Shown piece by piece: positions 1-5,508 of a stretch of DNA of 5,839 nucleotides. The first letter of the stretch is position 1; each line of letters begins with the position of its first letter. The stretch lies in contig JANMZR010000084.1 of NCBI GenBank assembly GCA_031383555.1, positions 1 to 5,839 on the forward strand. The letters are read 5' to 3'. The translations under genes and the position numbers were made by a program. The notes beneath the pieces were generated by a model. The model was not told the origin of the DNA. It saw nothing but the letters and a program-made list of their open reading frames with translations, and did no database searches. Source of the DNA: JANMZR01 sp031383555. GTDB taxonomy: Bacteria; Bacteroidota; Bacteroidia; Cytophagales; Spirosomataceae.

Positions 1-231
1 GGTCTTCGCTAGTCATACCAAATTTAGTGATTTGTTTTTGAATTCTTTTAACCAAGCTTAATTTTCGTTTTTGGCTAAAAATAGATATCCTTTTGGATTT
101 AAGTACACTACAGAATTATCAATTATATTCAAAATTTAACCAATATTTGCCGTTATTAAATATTTTATGAAAGAATTGTATTAATTTTTGTTATTTTATA
201 AATAATTATAGAACTTATTAAAAAAAATATT

Positions 232-897
232 ATGAAAAAGCTAAATTTTTTCCTATTTTTTATGATTTGCGGGCTAACAAGCAAAGCACAGTTTCTTGAT
301 ATTAGTAATAATAAAGGAATTATATTGCCGGTAGTTCCTAACGCCAATACCGTAACCAATCCCAGCGAGGGTTTGATTTTATATAATCAAAATACAAAAT
401 CACTCAATTACAACAATGGTTCGAAATGGCAAAATTTACTTTCTACTAGTTTGTCAAGTAATTCAGATTCTATAACTTATAGTATTGTTGGGAGTAATTT
501 TCAAGCTGGACCGTTCCCGTTACTTAGTTTGCAACATTCGTCTCAAAATAATCGCAACGCTTCTAACCCAGGAAGCCTATTGTCTGTTATAGTTGGAAAC
601 CTAAATTTTACCAAACTATTTGATGCCAATTCTTGGGTATTTAATAGAAATGTAATTAGCGGAGCTTTTACCCAAACAATAGAATTCAAGTTTTTCAAAC
701 CCAATACTGCATTGCCATATTATTCCATAAAACTTAATGACTGGGTAGTTTCAAGCTACAATTTTAATATTGAAACTTCTGGGGTTGTTGAACAAATTTC
801 CATAAATTTTATTAAAATTTCCTTTAAAAATTGGGTTACAAATAATGGTTTTGCCTATGATATTAGCACAAAAGTATTAAATAATGGTCCTTATTGA
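232..897 (+). CDS. Exported Hcp-like protein (T6SS tube protein family fold)
   Basis: The product has 221 residues. Residues 1-20 form a clear Sec signal peptide (MKK, a hydrophobic F/L-rich core, then TSKAQ), so cleavage should follow Q20. Residues 27-68 match the short module common in exported Bacteroidota proteins (NKGIILP...NPSEGLILYNQNTKSLNYNNGSKWQNL), usually read as 'GLLIYNTDT...YYNGT.W'. From about residue 81 to 217 the pattern is that of the Hcp family (T6SS_HCP): LSLQHSSQ near 98-105, NLNFTKLFDANS near 123-134, IEFKFFKP at 150-157, YYSIKLNDWVVSSY at 163-176, EQISINFIKISF at 187-198 and a final D.STK strand. Canonical Hcp is cytoplasmic and has no signal peptide, so this is probably a periplasmic or surface relative rather than a working T6SS tube; no other T6SS gene is visible. 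The ATG at 232 is preceded by an A-rich tract rather than a Shine-Dalgarno site, as is usual in this phylum. I saw no exact TAnnTTTG promoter upstream. The family call rests on motif recognition, not on a search. Confidence 0.72.
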   Translation: MKKLNFFLFFMICGLTSKAQFLDISNNKGIILPVVPNANTVTNPSEGLILYNQNTKSLNYNNGSKWQNLLSTSLSSNSDSITYSIVGSNFQAGPFPLLSLQHSSQNNRNASNPGSLLSVIVGNLNFTKLFDANSWVFNRNVISGAFTQTIEFKFFKPNTALPYYSIKLNDWVVSSYNFNIETSGVVEQISINFIKISFKNWVTNNGFAYDISTKVLNNGPY

Positions 898-1239
898 TTA
901 AATAAGTATTTGATTAGTTAAATCAGCAGATACAAATTGCAAAACTGCCTTTTCAATTCCTTCCACATCGATTCCAACTTCATGCTGCAGTTCTAATTGC
1001 TCGCCGTGTTCTTTCAAGGCATCAGGTATGCCCAATCGTTTTAATTGAGCACTATAATTATGGTCAATCATCCATTCGGCAATGGTAGATCCTAAACCGC
1101 ATTGCAGACAGCAGTCTTCCACGGTAATTATTTTATCAAACTTTTCAAATACTTCCGTAAGGAGCTCGCTATCAAGTGGTTTCACAAAACGCAAATCGAA
1201 ATGGGCAGGATTCAGTCCTTCTTTTTCAAGATTTTTTCG
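898..1239 (-). pseudogene. dxs: C-terminal remnant of 1-deoxy-D-xylulose-5-phosphate synthase
   Basis: Reading leftwards from about 1239, the frame gives RKNLEKEGLNPAHFDLRF, then VKPLD, IITVED, KRLGIPDALKEHGEQLEL and a TAA stop at 900-898. This is the end of the third (transketolase C-terminal) domain of DXS, the thiamine-diphosphate enzyme joining pyruvate and glyceraldehyde 3-phosphate in the MEP isoprenoid pathway. About 113 of the usual 620-640 residues remain, so the thiamine-binding and pyrimidine-binding domains are absent. The homology does not begin at a start codon: the only near-start is a TTG at 1194-1192, which encodes an internal Leu of the family motif DLRFVKPLD. An in-frame TAA lies at 1245-1243, inside the repeat that abuts the fragment. 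Two positions that are normally Gly in the VEDG..QGG.GS stretch are Cys here (EDCCLQCGLGS), each explicable by a single G-to-T change, which suggests relaxed selection. No 5' part of dxs is recognisable elsewhere in the window. A functional dxs presumably exists elsewhere in the genome. Confidence 0.82.
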
Positions 1240-1411
1240 CCATTATGCCTTGGTTGGCCATTTCGGCCAATCAAACTACTCTTTTTCGAACACTTAAAAA
1301 GCCAAGAATTTTGAAATTTATTTTTGATTTAAGGATTTTCTAGAAAAACAAAACTGAACTAAATTAAAGGTTGGCTATAGCCGAAATGGCCAACCACAGC
1401 AATGCGCATTG
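1240..1411. repeat. MITE-like repeat, copy 1, with terminal inverted repeats
   Basis: A 17-bp perfect inverted repeat bounds the core: TGGTTGGCCATTTCGGC at 1251-1267 and its exact reverse complement at 1380-1396. The 129 bp at 1252-1380 recur at 5201-5329 with about 11 mismatches and no gaps by hand count. Similarity extends left of the inverted repeat (CCATTATGCCTT here, CCATTTTATGCATT in the other copy), so the element probably starts near 1240. On the right, a 12-bp palindrome CAATGCGCATTG (1400-1411) may be the counterpart of that left extension. The right end also holds the 10-bp palindrome GGCTATAGCC (1373-1382), nested within a GGTTGGC/GCCAACC pair (1369-1375 with 1389-1395). No transposase is encoded and I see no clear target-site duplication. 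Size, inverted repeats and a second nearby copy suit a non-autonomous miniature element; a structured intergenic repeat of another kind is also possible. Confidence 0.65.
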
Positions 1412-1438
1412 TTACCAACTATGGTTAAAAACACTTTT

Positions 1439-1469
1439 TTTGTTGGTTTGTCAAATTATTTTATATTTG
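1439..1469 (+). promoter_or_regulatory. Bacteroidota-type sigma promoter of the beta-helix gene
   Basis: TTTG at 1439-1442 and TATATTTG at 1462-1469 are separated by exactly 19 nt, an ideal fit to the -33/-7 consensus of Bacteroidota vegetative promoters (TTTG, about 19 nt, TAnnTTTG). Transcription should start around 1475, leaving a leader of about 38 nt before the ATG at 1513. The leader has no strong Shine-Dalgarno sequence, which is normal for the phylum. The promoter lies just downstream of the right end of the repeat. Confidence 0.72.
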
Positions 1470-1512
1470 TACCTTATCTGAAATCAATCAATTTCAAACT
1501 TAAGAATCGCAA

Positions 1513-3816
1513 ATGAAAAAAATCATTTTTATGGTCTTTGTGCTTGCATCAATTAAGCTGTATGCAACAAACTATTATGTAAGCTCTTCCGCAGGCAACA
1601 ACAGCTTTAATGGGCTAACACCTTCAACAGCCAAGCAAACATTGGGATGGTTTTCGTGGAGCACTACTTTTTTGCAACCGGGCGACACCGTTTTTGTAAT
1701 GGCCGGAACTTACACCAACGGAACTTCATCTTCCGCAGTGTTGGCATTGAGGGCTTCGGGGAGTTCAGCCAGCCCTATTGTAATAACCAACTTTCCAAAT
1801 CATGCTCCCTTATTATCATTTAACAGCTGGTCGGGAATCAGTTTGTCAGAAAGTGTTCATGACATAGTGATAAACGGCTTGCGCATACGTGGCAACAATG
1901 CAAACATAACTTTAGCTGATGCACTTAACCAACCAAACAGCTGTGCAAATCCCGGGGGCTCTCCCAACCCCATATACAATGGCAACGGAATTACCATTGA
2001 CGGCAGAAATGGAAAACATATTCATCATGTAACCATCAGCAATTGCGAAATATTTGAATGTGGCGGAGGCGGCATTGCCAGCATGGAATCAGATTATTTA
2101 ACATACCAAAACAATACTATTTATAACACTTCATGGTACGCATTGTATGGCACCAGCGGAATTTCAAATCTCAATTCATGGAACTATGATAGCCATAGCA
2201 CAGTTGCATATTCAAATATTGTAAGAAACAATATTTGTTATGGCAATGAAATGTTTGTACCGTGGATTGCCGTATGCGACATTACAGATGGCAATGGGAT
2301 AATTATTGACTCTGAAGTGGGCAACAACCCGTTGGGTAATTACACCGGGAAAACATTGATTGAAAATAATGTGGTATATAAAAATGGCGGCCGTGGAATT
2401 GCGCTTTACAAAAGCGATAATGTTGACATTATTAATAACACTTGCTTCTTTAATTGTAGAAGCGATTCTATAAGTGACGGGGAAATTACAATTAACACAG
2501 CTGTAAATGCAAGAGTGTTTAATAATATTATGTATGCAAGAACAGGGGAAAGAGCAAATTACAAAAATGCTGCGTCAACAAACTTTTCTTCAGGCAATAA
2601 TTTGGTGTATAATTATTCTGCCGTAAGCTTTACTTCAGCGAATGATTTAATTGCCATAAACCCGCAGTTTACCGACACTGCTTTGAGTAATTTTACTTTA
2701 TCTGCTTCAAGTCCGGCTATTAATGCAGGCAGCAATGTTGCAGGGCAGTTTAGCTCAAAAGATATTAATGGAGTGTCAAGACCACAGGGCATTGGAGCAG
2801 ATATGGGTGCTTATGAACAAATTGCTGCCGCCATCTGTGCCATTCCTTCTGCATTAGCGTCAATGCCTTCTGCCAATTCATCTGTGTTATCTTGGAGCAA
2901 TACCGGGGCGGTTTCGTATAACCTGCAATATAAACTCAGTTCATCCTCAACATGGATTACTGTTTCATCTGTTTCAAATCCTTACACCCTTTCTGGACTC
3001 ACTGCATGTTCCGCTTACCAGTTTCAAGTGAAAAGTGTTTGCAATACCTCTTCAAGTATCTACAGTTCACCCTTCACGTTCACTACCACTGGTTGTACCC
3101 TAAACTATTGTTCTTCCTATGCTACAAATACTTCAAAAGAATATATCAACAGAGTTCAATTGGGAACACTAAATAACGTTAGCGGAAATAACAATGGCTA
3201 TGGAAATTTTACTTCAATGAGTACCAATCTTTCCGCCGGAACATCAGCAACCATTACACTGACCCCCGGATTTACATCTGGTTCAAGAAAAGAAGCTTGG
3301 GATGTGTACATTGATTATAATCAGAATGGAAGTTTCAACGATGCTGGTGAGAAGGTAGCCACCGGAGTTTCAACAACTGCATTAAGTAAGAACTTCACCA
3401 TTCCACTGACAGCATTAAGCGGAACTACACGTATGCGTGTGCAAATGGGATATAAATTTAACGCTTCGGGCTCATGTGCTGTATTTACGTTTGGCGAGGT
3501 TGAAGATTATTCTGTTATAATTTCAGGAGGTGCTTCATTTAGAATTTCTAGTAGTGAAGAAGAATTAAACCCAAAAATTGCAGATGAATATACTGTTATT
3601 TATCCTAACCCTACAAATAGTAAGATGAACGTGCGAGTGAATGAAAGTAATGTTGGTTCTTCGTACATCATTACTGACCAATTGGGAAAAATAGTGATGT
3701 TAGGAAAACTGAAAGCAGAAAATTCTGTTATTGAACTCGCTAATCTATCACCGGGGATTTATTTGTTTAGCGTGGGCAATAAGATGAGGCAGACTTTGAA
3801 AGTGATAAAGAATTAA
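1513..3816 (+). CDS. T9SS-secreted parallel beta-helix protein with Fn3 and GEVED domains
   Basis: This 767-residue protein is built from recognisable blocks. Residues 1-18 form a Sec signal peptide (MKKIIFMVFVLASIKLYA). Residues 21-66 (YYVSSSAGNNSFNGLTP... then PGDTVFVMAGTY) are the N-terminal cap typical of right-handed parallel beta-helix (DUF1565/pectate-lyase-like) proteins. Residues 115-340 carry irregular helix turns rich in asparagine ladders, such as DNVDIINNTCFFN and GNGIIID. Residues 398-436 (SPAINAGS...DINGVSRPQG...DMGAYE) match the choice-of-anchor Q module. Residues 442-527 form a fibronectin type III domain. Residues 532-670 form a GEVED domain, with DYNQNGSFNDAGE at 601-613 and GEVEDY at 661-666. 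Residues 691-767 form a type A T9SS sorting domain, with YPNP at 697-700 and LSPGIYLFSV near 745-754. The protein should cross the inner membrane by Sec and the outer membrane by T9SS, ending on the surface or released. Polysaccharide binding or cleavage is plausible from the fold, but I cannot assign catalytic residues. It has its own promoter and appears monocistronic. Confidence 0.9.
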   Translation: MKKIIFMVFVLASIKLYATNYYVSSSAGNNSFNGLTPSTAKQTLGWFSWSTTFLQPGDTVFVMAGTYTNGTSSSAVLALRASGSSASPIVITNFPNHAPLLSFNSWSGISLSESVHDIVINGLRIRGNNANITLADALNQPNSCANPGGSPNPIYNGNGITIDGRNGKHIHHVTISNCEIFECGGGGIASMESDYLTYQNNTIYNTSWYALYGTSGISNLNSWNYDSHSTVAYSNIVRNNICYGNEMFVPWIAVCDITDGNGIIIDSEVGNNPLGNYTGKTLIENNVVYKNGGRGIALYKSDNVDIINNTCFFNCRSDSISDGEITINTAVNARVFNNIMYARTGERANYKNAASTNFSSGNNLVYNYSAVSFTSANDLIAINPQFTDTALSNFTLSASSPAINAGSNVAGQFSSKDINGVSRPQGIGADMGAYEQIAAAICAIPSALASMPSANSSVLSWSNTGAVSYNLQYKLSSSSTWITVSSVSNPYTLSGLTACSAYQFQVKSVCNTSSSIYSSPFTFTTTGCTLNYCSSYATNTSKEYINRVQLGTLNNVSGNNNGYGNFTSMSTNLSAGTSATITLTPGFTSGSRKEAWDVYIDYNQNGSFNDAGEKVATGVSTTALSKNFTIPLTALSGTTRMRVQMGYKFNASGSCAVFTFGEVEDYSVIISGGASFRISSSEEELNPKIADEYTVIYPNPTNSKMNVRVNESNVGSSYIITDQLGKIVMLGKLKAENSVIELANLSPGIYLFSVGNKMRQTLKVIKN

Positions 3817-4152
3817 TTCTAAATCAAAACAACGCTACTTTAAATCTGCAATTGATGGCCGGCATTTGTTGAGTAGGTCAGCACCCATTATAACGTGTGA
3901 TAATTAGGGAGTTTTAACACCTTTCGGAATTTGTTCTTCGGCAATTTTGAATCGTTCCGTTACCTATTGTCTTAGCCAATAAATATCTATATCATAATCA
4001 AACACAATCGTGAATAGCGCCAAACAAAACCGTGAGAAACCTCTGATTTCATGCACTCCGTGAATGTTGCTGCTTGCTTGTTCAATCAGAAATATAATGA
4101 GTCGTTCAGTGTCGGATGCCCCAAATGAAGGTGAAAAGGTTATCACGGATAC

Positions 4153-4172
4153 AGTGCGGTTAAGTGCGGTTA
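4153..4172. repeat. Perfect 10-bp tandem duplication
   Basis: AGTGCGGTTA occurs twice head to tail with no spacer (4153-4162 and 4163-4172), followed by a G. It could be a slippage product, a paired protein-binding site or an insertion footprint; nothing in the sequence decides between these. It lies about 15 bp left of the 11-bp inverted repeat. Confidence 0.8.
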
Positions 4173-4187
4173 GACAAAATTATAGGT

Positions 4188-4228
4188 GGTGTTTTTTTGC
4201 GTAGCATTGTATGGTTGAAAAAAACACC
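4188..4228 (-). terminator. 11-bp inverted repeat, possible DUF3050 terminator
   Basis: GGTGTTTTTTT at 4188-4198 is exactly complementary to AAAAAAACACC at 4218-4228, with 19 nt between. It begins 8 bp beyond the stop codon of the minus-strand DUF3050 gene, a normal position for a terminator. The stem is mostly A-T, and the U tract lies inside the stem rather than after it, so an intrinsic terminator is only one reading; the outer end of a small repeat is another. Confidence 0.35.
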
Positions 4229-4236
4229 TCTTTTAA

Positions 4237-5049
4237 TTATTCAGCCGCCACAAATGCAAAGTTTTTTGCAGCAGTTGTTCTTGCTGTCAACTGCCGGTAT
4301 ACACCGTTCCACAATTCAATTCTTTGTTCTAATGAACGTATAACTGATTCTTCTGCTTCTTTCCAATATTGTTCGTTGTCTTTACAAAGATTGGCTGTCA
4401 TTTGTATAGCAAGATGACTATGGTGGTCGCCATCCACTTCAATATGCCTTTCAATATAGTATTTAAAAATAGAAATATCGTCAGGAAAGTTCTTGTGCAT
4501 TTCATTTATTATGGAGATAAACATACCTGGGATGAGGTCTTCACGTCCAAAAGTGAAAATAGCTGATTGTAAATAATCTTTACCACTCTCAATAACTTTG
4601 AAAGTAAAATCAACAAAATCTTTTGCTTCCTTCGGAGTTTCTGAATACAAATAAGCGGAGTTAAAGTCGCCAGTATTTTTTAATACATCTGTAAAAACTT
4701 CAATTTTAGAGGTATCTGCTCCACATTGTTTCATAGCATCTAAATATATTTCAAAATGACTTTTCCTTATCCCATTTAGGTCTACGTCCGATTCTTCACC
4801 TACAACAATTTCGTTAATAAGATATCTTGTGTCTGCCATTCCTTTGGGAAACCAGGGAACAGACGTGCAAGTTAAGTTGCCTTGCAGCGTCTTTAATAAA
4901 GACATAAAGTCCCAAACAGCGTATACATGGAATTGCATAAATACTTTTAAGTCGTCTATGTCTTTAATTGCTGAATAAACTTTATGATTAATAATCTCTT
5001 GTCTTAAGGGTTCAATTATCCTTTTTATCTTTTCAATTTGAGTTGTCAT
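4237..5049 (-). CDS. DUF3050 family protein, candidate haem-oxygenase-like diiron enzyme
   Basis: The 270-residue product shows the hallmarks of DUF3050: IIEPLRQEIINHKVYSAI at 11-28, FMQFHVYAVWDFMSLLKTLQ at 37-56, LTCTSVPWFP at 59-68, LINEIVVGEESD at 77-88, SHFEIYLDAM at 97-106, FGREDLIPGMF at 167-177 and ERHIEVDGDHHSHLA at 200-214. There is no signal peptide or membrane segment, so it should be cytoplasmic and all-helical. The family has no settled function. The residue layout resembles haem-oxygenase-like diiron oxidases: a glutamate-rich helix followed by His (E85/E86 and H98), an isolated Glu (E170), then H202-x3-D206-x2-H209 in the last ligand helix. That reading is an inference from pattern. 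The start is supported by an AAGG motif about 7 nt upstream of the ATG at 5049-5047 and by family-like sequence from residue 7. The last residues (KNFAFVAAE) lie over a 14-nt sequence also present in the hairpin island near 5440. The gene stands alone. Confidence 0.85.
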   Translation of the reverse strand: MTTQIEKIKRIIEPLRQEIINHKVYSAIKDIDDLKVFMQFHVYAVWDFMSLLKTLQGNLTCTSVPWFPKGMADTRYLINEIVVGEESDVDLNGIRKSHFEIYLDAMKQCGADTSKIEVFTDVLKNTGDFNSAYLYSETPKEAKDFVDFTFKVIESGKDYLQSAIFTFGREDLIPGMFISIINEMHKNFPDDISIFKYYIERHIEVDGDHHSHLAIQMTANLCKDNEQYWKEAEESVIRSLEQRIELWNGVYRQLTARTTAAKNFAFVAAE

Positions 5050-5186
5050 TATTGCCTTTTTTTTATTATTAGATTAACATTTTAAATTAACAAATGTTTG
5101 AATTTCTATGCTTTCGTTTTTTAATATTTGTGTTTTTAAAACATTATCAATTATATGGATTGCTTACTATTCCAAATTTATCATTA

Positions 5187-5329
5187 CCATTTTATGCATT
5201 GGTTGACCATTTCGGCCAATCAAACCACTTTTTTTCGAGCATTTAAAAAGCCAAGAAGATTGAAATTTTTGTTTGATTTAAGGATTTTCTAGAAAAATAA
5301 AACTGACCTAAATTAAAGGTTGGCTATAG
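5187..5329. repeat. MITE-like repeat, copy 2, right end missing
   Basis: Positions 5201-5329 match 1252-1380 over 129 bp without gaps and with about 11 substitutions, in the same orientation. Left of this, CCATTTTATGCATT parallels CCATTATGCCTT of copy 1. The match stops abruptly after GGCTATAG; the right inverted repeat of copy 1 (GCCGAAATGGCCAACCA) is absent and unrelated sequence (TCTCAGCACG) follows. The left inverted repeat has one change (GGTTGACC for GGTTGGCC). The copy therefore looks truncated or recombined at its right end. Confidence 0.7.
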
Positions 5330-5350
5330 TCTCAGCACGAAAACTCCATA

Positions 5351-5384
5351 AAAAGAAAAAAGGGCTTGGCAGGAACTTGCCGCC
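5351..5384 (-). terminator. Hairpin plus T tract, likely terminator for the membrane protein gene
   Basis: On the minus strand GGC-GGCA, a 6-nt loop AGTTCC, TGCC, an AA bulge and GCC form an imperfect hairpin (5384-5363), followed by CTTTTTTCTTTT (5362-5351). That is the layout of an intrinsic terminator for leftward transcription from the gene ending at 5509, although it lies about 125 bp beyond the stop codon. The same stem plan recurs at 5428-5446, so it may instead be part of a repeat. Confidence 0.45.
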
Positions 5385-5427
5385 ACCGAAGAACTAAGTG
5401 TCCCCGTTAGTTCAACATAGGCCTCAT

Positions 5428-5446
5428 GGCTTGGCTTTCAGCCGCC
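5428..5446. repeat. Second hairpin of the paired-hairpin island
   Basis: GGC-TT-GGCT-TTC-AGCC-GCC folds into the same two-part stem with a two-base bulge as the hairpin at 5363-5384, with a shorter loop (3 against 6 nt). Both are followed by AC. Flanking sequence on the two sides is otherwise different. No U tract follows on either strand, so this copy is unlikely to act as a terminator. Confidence 0.55.
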
Positions 5447-5508
5447 ACAACCTTAGTTATTGGGCGTAGTTCTTTTTGAAGGCTACCCCTTTTCTGTCAA
5501 TGTATAAA

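Larger units (their letters stand above)
3817..4236. other. Intergenic stretch with no convincing gene
   Basis: About 420 bp lie between the beta-helix gene and the convergent DUF3050 gene. The only ORF of note runs at 4146-3964 (-) and would give 60 residues (…IRGFSRFCLALFTIVFDYDIDIYW…). I do not recognise it, its composition resembles no family known to me, and it has no clear ribosome-binding site. A TAATTTTG box (TAnnTTTG) at 4182-4175 on the minus strand sits about 28 nt upstream of it, but lacks a -33 partner. It could be a decayed remnant or chance. The right part carries a tandem duplication and an inverted repeat, listed separately. I saw no obvious terminator directly after 3816. 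Confidence 0.5.
5050..5508. other. Gene-free, repeat-bearing spacer
   Basis: No gene is supported here. Positions 5050-5186 are AT-rich and form the upstream region of the divergently placed DUF3050 gene; a TAAATTTG box lies at 5180-5173 on the minus strand, without a -33 partner. Then follow repeat copy 2 (5187-5329) and a GC-richer island with two hairpins (5363-5446). An 8-bp inverted repeat, AAGAACTA at 5389-5396 and TAGTTCTT at 5467-5474, encloses the second hairpin. Confidence 0.6.

Noticed and set aside
1..231. Short open stretches at the left edge: a + frame ending at 59-61 and a minus frame reading VKRIQKQITKFGMTSED out of the window.
   Set aside because: Both are short, lack a convincing start within the window and match no family I can name; either could be the end or beginning of a gene outside the window. 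No exact TAnnTTTG promoter was found for the gene at 232.
1082..1314. Two plus-strand ORFs across the dxs remnant and repeat copy 1.
   Set aside because: They are shadow frames opposite a recognisable dxs sequence and run into a non-coding repeat.
1397..1440. Minus-strand translation FLTIVGNNAHC to the right of repeat copy 1, which could be read as the dxs segment displaced by insertion of the repeat.
   Set aside because: Only about a dozen residues, weak resemblance to the ILTIG..GN..A segment of DXS, and part of it lies on the CAATGCGCATTG palindrome. Not enough to claim a split gene.
2952..3176. 74-residue ORF in another frame inside the beta-helix gene.
   Set aside because: It is fully overlapped by the strongly supported Fn3/GEVED coding frame and has no resemblance to known proteins.
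3964..4146. 60-residue minus-strand ORF.
   Set aside because: No family resemblance, no ribosome-binding site and no close neighbour; kept only as a note in the intergenic entry.
5173..5180. TAAATTTG on the minus strand as a -7 box for the DUF3050 gene.
   Set aside because: There is no TTG/TTTG at the expected distance upstream, and in AT-rich DNA this 8-mer pattern arises easily by chance.
5406..5466. Possible integron attC site (GTTCAAC at 5410-5416 and GTTATTGGGC at 5456-5465).
   Set aside because: The right-hand box does not fit GTTRRRY and the two arms do not pair over the expected length; no integrase is in the window. The hairpins are reported without this label.
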